DNA of 64,000 nucleotides from Candidatus Krumholzibacteriota bacterium (GTDB lineage: Bacteria; Krumholzibacteriota; Krumholzibacteriia; Krumholzibacteriales; Krumholzibacteriaceae), in assembly GCA_030609325.1 (NCBI GenBank), contig JAUWCL010000005.1, forward strand, positions 1 through 64,000. Reading direction: 5' to 3'. A program made the position numbers and the translations under genes. Positions 27,829-35,158 of this stretch are shown here, in pieces (the stretch's first letter is position 1; the number at the start of each line of letters is the position of its first letter). The notes below the pieces were generated by a model. It made no database searches and was not told where the DNA came from. It saw only the letters and a program-made list of their open reading frames with translations.

Positions 27829-28270
27829 CCCCGTCTCCGTTTTCGGTCGAGTCCACAGCTCCGGCGAGCCTGATCAGCTCTTCCGCAGTTCCAATATCTA
27901 TTCCCAGTCTTTCCGCGATATCTTTAGCGGCCCCCTCTCCTGTTTCCCTCCCCCTGATCAGATCAGCCCTCGTCTCGGCAAGCGCCGCAGAGGGCTTCGG
28001 ATCGTCTGCGGGCAGATAGATCGCGAGGTCGGGTTCGATCTCCTCCAGTATACTGTTGCTCTCTATAATCAGATAATCCGCTTGCGGATTTTCCTCTTTT
28101 ATCCGCTCGTATGGAGTCCCTGCATGATAGAAAACATCATCCATATCTTCTTTCAGTTCCCCATGCCCGAGCTTTACGCGCACACTTCCGGGAAGCAACT
28201 GGCGGATCTTCTCCGCCAGCGTCGTCTTGCCGACGTTCGATCTCGCTCCCGATATGACGATAGTCTTCAT
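27815..28270 (-). CDS. mobB: MobB-like P-loop GTPase
   Basis: A 151-residue P-loop protein with Walker A GARSNVGKTT (about residues 8-17). Size and layout resemble MobB, which assists guanylation of molybdopterin, but the region after the P-loop is diverged. YLIIESNSILEEIEPDLAIYL resembles the MobB Walker B region. AOR-family enzymes use an unguanylated bis-pterin cofactor, so this gene may serve another enzyme or have a cofactor-chaperone role. It sits between the small Cys protein and moeA. Confidence 0.75.
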   Translation of the reverse strand: MKTIVISGARSNVGKTTLAEKIRQLLPGSVRVKLGHGELKEDMDDVFYHAGTPYERIKEENPQADYLIIESNSILEEIEPDLAIYLPADDPKPSAALAETRADLIRGRETGEGAAKDIAERLGIDIGTAEELIRLAGAVDSTENGDGDDWA

Positions 28271-28282
28271 CCTGTGTAATCC

Positions 28283-28471
28283 TCAATCGAAGCAGCCGAG
28301 CTGGCACATGATTATCTTGATCCCGTTGTCGGTACAGTACGCGCCGATGTCCTTCCGCGGAATGCCGTACCTGCCCGACAGATCGAAGGCCTTCGCGCAG
28401 GGCAGGACCTTTCTGCCGTTCTGTTCGATAGATGATTCCTCTATGATCTTTCCGTACTCTTCAGCGTTCAT
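28283..28471 (-). CDS. small Cys-containing protein of unknown function
   Basis: A 62-residue protein starting at the ATG with AAAGGAG six bases upstream; it overlaps the end of the ModE-like gene. No family can be named with certainty. It contains a helix-turn-helix-like stretch (KAFDLSGRYGIPRKDIGAYC) and four Cys (LPC, AYC, IMC, LGC), the last two in the C-terminal CQLGCFD. Its place between a metal-response regulator and cofactor genes suggests a metal- or redox-linked accessory role. Similar small proteins seem to occur beside Mo/W genes in other anaerobes; this is recollection, not a search. Confidence 0.65.
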   Translation of the reverse strand: MNAEEYGKIIEESSIEQNGRKVLPCAKAFDLSGRYGIPRKDIGAYCTDNGIKIIMCQLGCFD

Positions 28472-28844
28472 CTTCGCTCCTTTCAAGAAGGCCGGAGAGA
28501 TGGAGCTCGAACGCCCCTTCCATCCCCTCCATGACGGCCTCCCTGTATCTCTGCCATCCTTCGAGAAGCTCCCTGCCGAACTCGGTGAGCTCGGTCGCGC
28601 CGCCTGTCGGGCCTCCCCTCGTTTTCCTCACAAGTTCCCGGCCGAGCGCGTTCTCGGTCCGCTTGATGTCGCCCCAGGCCTTACGGTATCCCCTGCCCAG
28701 CTTTTCGGCCGCCCTTCTGATCGATCCCTCCTCCTCGATCGACCTGAGCAGGCGCCACTTCCCGTCGCCGAACATCCCCTCGCTCCCGTCGTCGGAGAGA
28801 TAGAGCCTGATCCCCGGTCTCACCGGACCTGATTCCTTTTTCAT
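28461..28844 (-). CDS. ModE-like HTH regulator without oxyanion-binding domain
   Basis: A 127-residue winged-helix protein matching the N-terminal domain of ModE: GKWRLLRSIEEEGSIRRAAE, then RKAWGDIKRTE and the wing GGPTGGATELTEFG. Classical ModE adds two molbindin domains that sense molybdate; they are absent, so how this protein senses metal is open. It lies four bases after the transporter ATPase gene and overlaps the small Cys gene. It is the best candidate for regulating the divergent tungsten island promoters. Confidence 0.88.
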   Translation of the reverse strand: MKKESGPVRPGIRLYLSDDGSEGMFGDGKWRLLRSIEEEGSIRRAAEKLGRGYRKAWGDIKRTENALGRELVRKTRGGPTGGATELTEFGRELLEGWQRYREAVMEGMEGAFELHLSGLLERSEDER

Positions 28845-28848
28845 CGCA

Positions 28849-29943
28849 TCATCCTTCGATTATCTTCACGGCGCTCGCCTTGATGGAGGCGAAGACCCTG
28901 CTCCCCCTCTCGAGACCGAGTGATTCCACCGACCGCTCGGTGACTATCGCGACTATCGCCGCGCCCGCGTCGACGGTAACCTCCACTCCCCTCCTTGCGG
29001 GAACTATCTCGCTGACCGTTCCTTCGAACAGATTTCTCGCGCTCGTGTCGGGACGGTATGCCGACAGTGTCACGGCCTCGCTCCTCACCACGGCGGTCGC
29101 CTCGCCCTCACCGGCCTCACACAATGCCTCGAGACGGAACGGGGCCTCAGCATCCGACTCGAATACGGTCGTTCCGTCGGATTCCCTGCGCAGCCAGCCC
29201 CTGTACACATTCCTGATCCCGACGAACCTCGCGATGAACTCGGAGCCGGGATGGGTGAGGATGCGCTGCGGCGTGTCTACCTGAACCACCGTCCCGTTCT
29301 CCATGATCCCTATCTTCGTGGCCAGGGCCGCCGCTTCCTCGTAATCGTGCGTAATGTGGAGCATCGTCATCCCGCCGCGGTTGAGCTTTTTAAGGAGCGT
29401 GCGGATCTCGACCCTCGCCCCCGAATCGAGCGAGGACAACGGCTCGTCGAGCAGGAGGCACTCGGGGCCCGCGGCCAGGGCGCGCGCGAGTGCGGCCCTC
29501 TGCGCCTCACCGCCGGAAAGTGTCGCTGGGCTGCGGTCGAGCAGATGGCCGATGCCCGTCTCGGACGCGAGCAGTTCGACAAGTTTCTCGATATCGGAAT
29601 GCTTCATCCCCGAGGAGGCCGGCCCGTAGGCGATGTTCCTTCTCACCGACATGTGGGGAAAGAGCGCCTGGTCCTGGAAGACCATCCCGAGCCTCCTGCG
29701 CTGCATCCTCTCGCGGGTGATGTCGCGCCCGGCGAGAATGACACGCCCCGAATCGGACCGGATAACGCCGGTCAGCGTTTCCAGGAGGACCGTCTTGCCG
29801 GTGCCCGAAGCGCCGAGAAGGACGAAATATTCCCCTTCGTCGACGGTGAACGAGACACCCGAGATCGAAAACGCCCCGAGTCTCTTCGCAAGCCCATCGA
29901 CCTCCAGCATGGCGGCGCTTGTGATCTTCTCATACTTCGGCAT
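28849..29943 (-). CDS. wtpC: tungstate/molybdate ABC transporter ATPase with C-terminal TOBE domains
   Basis: A 364-residue ABC ATPase. Walker A GASGTGKT, Q-loop VFQDQALFP, signature LSGGEAQRAALARALA, Walker B LLLDEPLSS and the switch His (HITHD) are all intact. Residues about 235-364 form two TOBE-like segments, which in this subfamily can bind the oxyanion and regulate transport. GGAGG lies seven bases before the ATG, which overlaps the permease gene by 14 bases. With the neighbouring permease and binding protein it makes a complete importer. Confidence 0.93.
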   Translation of the reverse strand: MPKYEKITSAAMLEVDGLAKRLGAFSISGVSFTVDEGEYFVLLGASGTGKTVLLETLTGVIRSDSGRVILAGRDITRERMQRRRLGMVFQDQALFPHMSVRRNIAYGPASSGMKHSDIEKLVELLASETGIGHLLDRSPATLSGGEAQRAALARALAAGPECLLLDEPLSSLDSGARVEIRTLLKKLNRGGMTMLHITHDYEEAAALATKIGIMENGTVVQVDTPQRILTHPGSEFIARFVGIRNVYRGWLRRESDGTTVFESDAEAPFRLEALCEAGEGEATAVVRSEAVTLSAYRPDTSARNLFEGTVSEIVPARRGVEVTVDAGAAIVAIVTERSVESLGLERGSRVFASIKASAVKIIEG

Positions 29944-30724
29944 GGCTCCGCCTCCCCGCTATCATCCTCAGCGCTATAAAAAAAACGAGACAGACGGCGA
30001 CGAAGAGGACCGTCACCGGCCTTGCGTATTTCAGTCCGAAAGCGCCGAAGCGCTCGTAAATAAGTACAGGAGTGATCATCGGATGGTAGGCAATGATCAG
30101 CACCGCGCCGAACTCGCTCATACCCCTCGCCCACATCAGAACGAGGCCGGAGATGATCGACCTCCACGCCATCGGCATCGAGACGGTGAGAAACACCCTC
30201 AGCGGAGACGCGCCGAGGTTAAGCGCGGCCTGCTCGAGCCGGACAGGCACGGCGGCGAATCCGTCCCTGGCGGCGTTGACGAGGAAGGGGACGGAGACGA
30301 AGGCCATCGCGGCCATTATTCCCGCGACTCCACCGATGAAGGTCACTCCCAGCTTCTCACCGAGCGAACCGACCGGCGTTCCCGGCGCGAGCACCCCAAG
30401 CAGGGCTATCCCCACCGCCGAATGCGGTATGACTATCGGAAGATCGACAATGCCGTTGACCAGCTTCTTGAACGGGAATTCCTTTCTCGCCAGGATCCAG
30501 GCGAAGGGAACGGCGCCGAACGAGGCAATAAGCGTAGCCGCCATCGAGGCGCCCAGTGTCAGCCAGATGCTCGAAGTGACTTCCCGATCGGTCACAGCCT
30601 CTGACAGCTCCGCCTTACCGACGCTGAGAAACATCCCCGCCAGCGGCGCGACTATGAAGAGGAGCAACACTCCTCCGAGCGCCGCGAAGACGAGATGCAT
30701 CGGTTCGATGCGGGAGATACTCAA
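29930..30724 (-). CDS. wtpB: tungstate/molybdate ABC transporter permease
   Basis: A 264-residue inner-membrane permease with about six helices and the coupling (EAA) loop EQAALNLGASPLRVFLTVSMP. This ModB/WtpB-type domain forms a homodimeric channel. The likely start is TTG with AAGGA six bases upstream; an ATG at 30700 is a less supported alternative. It follows the binding-protein gene after 29 bases. Confidence 0.93.
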   Translation of the reverse strand: MSISRIEPMHLVFAALGGVLLLFIVAPLAGMFLSVGKAELSEAVTDREVTSSIWLTLGASMAATLIASFGAVPFAWILARKEFPFKKLVNGIVDLPIVIPHSAVGIALLGVLAPGTPVGSLGEKLGVTFIGGVAGIMAAMAFVSVPFLVNAARDGFAAVPVRLEQAALNLGASPLRVFLTVSMPMAWRSIISGLVLMWARGMSEFGAVLIIAYHPMITPVLIYERFGAFGLKYARPVTVLFVAVCLVFFIALRMIAGRRSHAEV

Positions 30725-30753
30725 TGTCGTTCCTTCACTTTAAACACCCTGCT

Positions 30754-31740
30754 CTATGCAGCCGGTCTCGCGTATTTCTTCAATCGGTCCGGGATAGCGC
30801 GATATGTCCCGGAGGGCGACGGGACCATCGACGGCTGGCCGGCCTCCTTCATCACCTTCATCCCCCCCGCCGGATCGAGGATGAAATCGACGAACTTGCG
30901 CGCGAGCTCCCGGCTCGGCGAGTTCGAGGGGATCGTGATCCCGTAGACCATTGGGTCGCCGCGCTTCATTATCTTCTCTCCAGGCTTCTTTCCCGAGATC
31001 TCGACGCTCACAGTACCGTAGTCGTCGGCAAACTCAGGCCTCTTGAGATTAATCTCATCGGGCAGGATAAGGAACTCGAGCCCGTGCTGCTGCGCCACCG
31101 AGCGATAGAGAAAGATATAATCGATCGTCCCAGTCTCGAGCAGGGCGAGAAGATCGGTCTCCTTCGGCCTGATGAAACGGTTGTCTTTCTCAAGCAGCCG
31201 AGCGGCCAGGCCGCTTTCGCCGTAATACTTCCCGGCGAGTTTCATCGTCAGCACGGCCCTGTAGCCGCACGGGTCGGCGTCGGGATCGGAGCGTCCGAAG
31301 ACCACACCGCGGTCGAGCAGCACCTCGTGCCAGTTCCCCGCGTCGATCTCGCCGTGCCGCTTCGAATGTTCCGTGTAGACGATCGACATCTCGTTGCTCG
31401 CAAACTTGATGTTCCAGGAGGCGTGGTCAGGGATGAGGAGCGCGTCGATCACCGTGTAGTCTGCCGACGCCATCACGTCGCATTTCCTTCCGAGGTCGGA
31501 TATCTTCCTCGCGCACGACCTGCTCCCGGCGGATTCGAGCCGAACGGCAACGCCGGGATTCTCCTCCATGAATATCCTGGAGATCCTCTTGAACGGCACC
31601 GACAGGCTGCCCGCGTGAAATACGATCAGCGTCCCTCCGGCGCTCTCTTTCGCCCTTTCCCCACCCCCGCATGACGGCAGGAGAATCGATCCGAAAACGA
31701 TCGCGACAGCAAGAAAAACCGATAATACGCGAACCCGCAT
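30754..31740 (-). CDS. wtpA: WtpA-type tungstate/molybdate-binding lipoprotein
   Basis: A 328-residue periplasmic lipoprotein. The ATG (MRVRVL) follows GGGAGG; the signal ends at lipobox LLPSC. After it comes the oxyanion-protein opening LIVFHAGSLSVPF. Further on, DPDADPCGYRAVLTMKLA is typical of WtpA, which binds tungstate and molybdate in octahedral geometry and favours tungstate; ModA-type proteins differ there. This and the AOR domains point to tungsten as the metal. It is the first gene of the eleven-gene minus-strand operon. Confidence 0.92.
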   Translation of the reverse strand: MRVRVLSVFLAVAIVFGSILLPSCGGGERAKESAGGTLIVFHAGSLSVPFKRISRIFMEENPGVAVRLESAGSRSCARKISDLGRKCDVMASADYTVIDALLIPDHASWNIKFASNEMSIVYTEHSKRHGEIDAGNWHEVLLDRGVVFGRSDPDADPCGYRAVLTMKLAGKYYGESGLAARLLEKDNRFIRPKETDLLALLETGTIDYIFLYRSVAQQHGLEFLILPDEINLKRPEFADDYGTVSVEISGKKPGEKIMKRGDPMVYGITIPSNSPSRELARKFVDFILDPAGGMKVMKEAGQPSMVPSPSGTYRAIPDRLKKYARPAA

Positions 31741-31784
31741 CCGCGGGTACCTCCCGGCGACAAAACCCCCCCTCCTGCTACCGC

Positions 31785-31812
31785 AAGATATCAAACGACA
31801 ATGAGTTGTCAA
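31785..31812 (-). promoter_or_regulatory. candidate promoter for the wtpA operon with overlapping inverted repeat
   Basis: On the minus strand TTGACA (complement of 31807-31812), a 16-base spacer and TATCTT (complement of 31785-31790) lie 45 bases before wtpA. The inverted repeat GACAA-N4-TTGTC (31797-31810) covers the -35 and spacer, as a repressor site would. Confidence 0.55.
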
Positions 31813-31814
31813 TG

Positions 31815-31836
31815 GATATGTACGACCATGCATATC
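31815..31836. promoter_or_regulatory. inverted repeat in the divergent control region
   Basis: GATATG (31815-31820) and CATATC (31831-31836) are perfect inverted arms with a 10-base spacer. They sit just upstream of the wtpA -35 and upstream of the AOR-fusion gene, the natural place for a shared operator. A weak plus-strand promoter (TTGCCG at 31839, TAATTT 18 bases on) would lie next to it. Arm sequence partly recalls the AT-rich ModE site, but this is not proof. Confidence 0.5.
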
Positions 31837-31951
31837 GGTTGCCGTAACGACCTCGGATAAAATAATTTATGCTTCATATCTGAATCCAAAGGATGTATAT
31901 TCTTACCCCTTACTGTCTCTGCAATCGATAACACGAAGGAGGCCTCACGGA

Positions 31952-34900
31952 ATGTCTTCACACGATCGTATCGCTGAAATGAAGGGGGCGCGCGAAATCG
32001 TCACCCGATCCGACTTCGAGGTCGTGCCCCTGGACAAAGGCTACGCGAATCGCTGGCTGCGGATCGACGTCGGTACTGGAGAGATCTCGATCCACCCCGT
32101 CGATGACGAGATGAAGAGGCTCTGGACCGGCGGAAAGGGATTCGATCTCTGGATGACGTTCGGTGAGATCGATAAAGACACGAAGTGGGACAGCCCGAAC
32201 AATCCGATCTGTTTCTCGTCCGGCCCGCTCGGCGGCACGGTCTCTTTCCCCGGTTCGGGAAAGACGATCGCCACGGCGATATCCCCTCTGACCAGTTCGA
32301 TCATGGACTGCAACGTCGGCGGATACTTCGGGCCGTACCTCAAGTTCGCAGGATTCGACGCGATGATGGTGACCGGCAAGGCAGATGAGGATGTCATAGT
32401 CCTGATCAACGCGGTCGCGGGAAATGTAACTATCGAGAAGGCGCCCCTGGAAAGCGTCGACTCGCACCTGCTCGCCGAAGAGCTCGCCGAGATGTACGCC
32501 GACGACGAGCTCGACCTCCAGAACATCGCGTGCGTGTCGGCCGGACGCGGCGCGGAGCATACGAGGATGGGTATCCTCAACTTCTCCTTCTGGGACTGGC
32601 GGCGCGGCGTTGCGAGACTCAAGCAGGCCGGGCGCGGCGGTATCGGCACCGTCTTCCGCAACAAGAAAATCAAGGCCGTGGTCATCAAGAACAACCAGGT
32701 CACTCCCGCGTGGAAGATCGAGGAGAACAAGGCCGCGAAGATGATCACCCCGAAGAAGATCTCGATTCAGTGCAAGAACGAGATCGGGGAACTCCACGAA
32801 ATCATAGAAAAGTGGAACTGCGATCCCGAATATGTCATCGAGATGATGCAGGACATCCAGGAGCGCTTCCGCCATATCTCCAGGACGGCGATCGACGAGA
32901 TCAACCGCAAGACGGGCAAGCCGAAGTCGCATCTCTACCATATCGCGACCTTCTACAAGACCTTCTCCCTCGAGCCGAAGGGCGAGACGGTCATTCAGGT
33001 CTGCGTGGGAACCGCCTGCCACGTCAAGGGCTCGGCGAAGATCCTCGACTCGTTCGAGAGAGTCCTCGGAGTCGATACCGGCGGGACGACAGACGACAAC
33101 AGATACTCGCTCGAGGCGGTCGCCTGCCTCGGCGCCTGCTCGATAGCGCCGGTGGTGAAGATCGGCGAGGAGATATTCGGCAACGTCCAGTCGAAGGACG
33201 TCGAGAAGCTCCTTAAGCAGGCAAAGAGCGGCGGGGCGAAGAAGAAAAAGGCCGCTGCGGAGATCGCAAAGAGCGGCGAGGCGAAGATCGCGCCGGCAGA
33301 TCTCGAGAAGATAGCATCCGCACAAAAAGAAAAAGATGCCGGTTTCAAGAAGATGCTGATGGTCTGCACAGGCACAGGCTGTGTCGCCGCCAGGGGCTTC
33401 GACATCCGCGACGGGCTCGTGAAGACTCTCGAGGAGAAGGGGGTCTCTTCCGACTACGCCGTGGTCGCGACCGGGTGCAACGGCTTCTGCGCTTCCGGCC
33501 CGATTATCGTCATTCAGCCCGACGGTATATTCTACCAGAAGGTAAAGGAAAAGGACCTCGACGAGATCGTCGCCTCACTCGAGAGCGGTGAGACGATAGA
33601 ACGCCTCCTCTACAAAAACCCGGTCTCGGGCGAGACGAACGAGAAGATGGGCGACATCCCCTTCTTCAGCAAGCAGCAGCTTATCGCGCTGCGCAACAAG
33701 GGAATCATCGACCCGGAAAACATAGACCACTATATCGCGCGCGGCGGATATGCCGCGCTCCGCAAAGTCCTCGGCAGGATGAAGCCGGAGGAGGTCATCG
33801 ACGAGGTGATCGCCTCGGGCATCCGGGGACGCGGAGGCGGAGGCTTCCCCGCCGGCGTGAAATGGAGATCAGGCTGGAAGGCCGCGCAGGAGCGCGAGGA
33901 GGAGATCTTCGTAGTCTGCAACGCCGACGAGGGCGACCCCGGCGCCTTCATGGACCGCTCGATCATCGAGACCGACCCCCATTCGGTCATCGAGGGAATA
34001 ATCATCGGCGCCCGCGCCGTCGGCTCGACCGAGGGCTACATATACATCAGGAAGGAATACCCGCTCGCGCAGACGAGGCTGGCCAGGGCGATCGACCAGG
34101 CCCGCGAGTACGGACTGCTCGGCGACGACATCCTCGGCAGCGGGTTCTCATTCGACATTCACGTGCACCGCGGAGCGGGCGCGTTCGTATGTGGCGAGTC
34201 GAGCGCACTGATGGCCTCGATGGCCGGAAAGCCCGGAGAGCCGCGCGCGAAGTACGTGCACAGCGTCGAGTACGGGTTCCGCGACAAGCCGACCGTACTC
34301 AACAACGTCGAGACCTGGGCGAACATCCCCGAGATCATATCGAAGGGCGCGAAGTGGTTCGCCTCTATCGGCACGGGCGACGTCAGCGGGAATCCGTGGA
34401 ACGGCTCTTCGGGCACGAAGGTCTTCTCGCTCGTCGGCAACGTCCGCAACACCGGCCTCGTGGAGGTCCCGATGGGGATAACGCTCCGCGAAATCATCGA
34501 GGAGGTCGGCGGCGGCATCCCCGACGGACGGGAGTTCAAGGCCGTCCAGACCGGCGGGCCATCGGGCGGCTGCCTGCCGGCGGCGAAGCTAAACATGGAG
34601 GTCGACTTCGACTCGCTCATCGAGGCCGGCTCGATGATGGGATCGGGCGGCATGATCGTCATGGACGATCACACATGCATGGTCGACGTCGCGCGCTATT
34701 TCATCGACTTCCTCATGGACGAGTCGTGCGGGAAGTGCACCGCCTGCCGCGAGGGGCTCCACCTGATGAGCAACATCCTGAACCGTCTCTGCAATGGTGA
34801 GGGCCGGACCGGAGACATCGAGCGGCTCGAGGAACTCTGCGCGACAGTGCAGGACACGAGCCTCTGCCAGCTCGGAGGCTCGGCGCCCAATCCGGTGATG

Positions 34901-35158
34901 AGCACTATCAACTACTTCCGGGATGAATACAAGGAGCACATAAAGGAGAAGAAATGCCGCGCCGGGGTGTGCAAGGCGCTGATCGAATACCGGATCAGCG
35001 CGGACAACTGCACGGGATGCACGCTCTGCTTCAAGAACTGCCCCGTAGACGCGATCACCGGTGAGAAAAAAGAGGTCCACGTGATCGATCCCGGAAAATG
35101 CATCAAGTGCGGTATCTGCTACGAAGTCTGCAATTTCGACGCTGTGGAGGTGATATAA
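31952..35158 (+). CDS. AOR N-terminal domain fused to NuoE and NuoF-type diaphorase modules
   Basis: A 1068-residue fusion; AAGGAGG lies nine bases before the ATG. Residues about 29-250 match the N-terminal domain of aldehyde:ferredoxin oxidoreductase (GYFGPYLKFAGFDAMMVTGKA; RLKQAGRGGIGTVFRNKKIKAVV), which holds one side of the tungstopterin. About 262-440 is NuoE with [2Fe-2S] ligands Cys351, 356, 392, 396. A Lys/Ala linker leads to NuoF: a second thioredoxin-like [2Fe-2S] domain (Cys472, 477, 509, 513), the NADH/FMN glycine loop RGRGGGGFPAG (about 623), NADEGDPGAFMDRS, an SLBB region, and a [4Fe-4S] site (ESCGKCTAC from about 925). The C-terminus adds two ferredoxin clusters, as in HydB/Bfu-type bifurcating enzymes. 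It lacks the AOR catalytic C-terminal domains, which are in the next gene. Confidence 0.93.
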   Translation: MSSHDRIAEMKGAREIVTRSDFEVVPLDKGYANRWLRIDVGTGEISIHPVDDEMKRLWTGGKGFDLWMTFGEIDKDTKWDSPNNPICFSSGPLGGTVSFPGSGKTIATAISPLTSSIMDCNVGGYFGPYLKFAGFDAMMVTGKADEDVIVLINAVAGNVTIEKAPLESVDSHLLAEELAEMYADDELDLQNIACVSAGRGAEHTRMGILNFSFWDWRRGVARLKQAGRGGIGTVFRNKKIKAVVIKNNQVTPAWKIEENKAAKMITPKKISIQCKNEIGELHEIIEKWNCDPEYVIEMMQDIQERFRHISRTAIDEINRKTGKPKSHLYHIATFYKTFSLEPKGETVIQVCVGTACHVKGSAKILDSFERVLGVDTGGTTDDNRYSLEAVACLGACSIAPVVKIGEEIFGNVQSKDVEKLLKQAKSGGAKKKKAAAEIAKSGEAKIAPADLEKIASAQKEKDAGFKKMLMVCTGTGCVAARGFDIRDGLVKTLEEKGVSSDYAVVATGCNGFCASGPIIVIQPDGIFYQKVKEKDLDEIVASLESGETIERLLYKNPVSGETNEKMGDIPFFSKQQLIALRNKGIIDPENIDHYIARGGYAALRKVLGRMKPEEVIDEVIASGIRGRGGGGFPAGVKWRSGWKAAQEREEEIFVVCNADEGDPGAFMDRSIIETDPHSVIEGIIIGARAVGSTEGYIYIRKEYPLAQTRLARAIDQAREYGLLGDDILGSGFSFDIHVHRGAGAFVCGESSALMASMAGKPGEPRAKYVHSVEYGFRDKPTVLNNVETWANIPEIISKGAKWFASIGTGDVSGNPWNGSSGTKVFSLVGNVRNTGLVEVPMGITLREIIEEVGGGIPDGREFKAVQTGGPSGGCLPAAKLNMEVDFDSLIEAGSMMGSGGMIVMDDHTCMVDVARYFIDFLMDESCGKCTACREGLHLMSNILNRLCNGEGRTGDIERLEELCATVQDTSLCQLGGSAPNPVMSTINYFRDEYKEHIKEKKCRAGVCKALIEYRISADNCTGCTLCFKNCPVDAITGEKKEVHVIDPGKCIKCGICYEVCNFDAVEVI

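Noticed and set aside
31958-33325. 455-codon minus-strand frame opposite the AOR-NuoEF gene, and similar long frames at 34589-35977 and 36002-37666
   Set aside because: All are antisense to clearly recognised AOR/Nuo domains and lack starts with ribosome sites.
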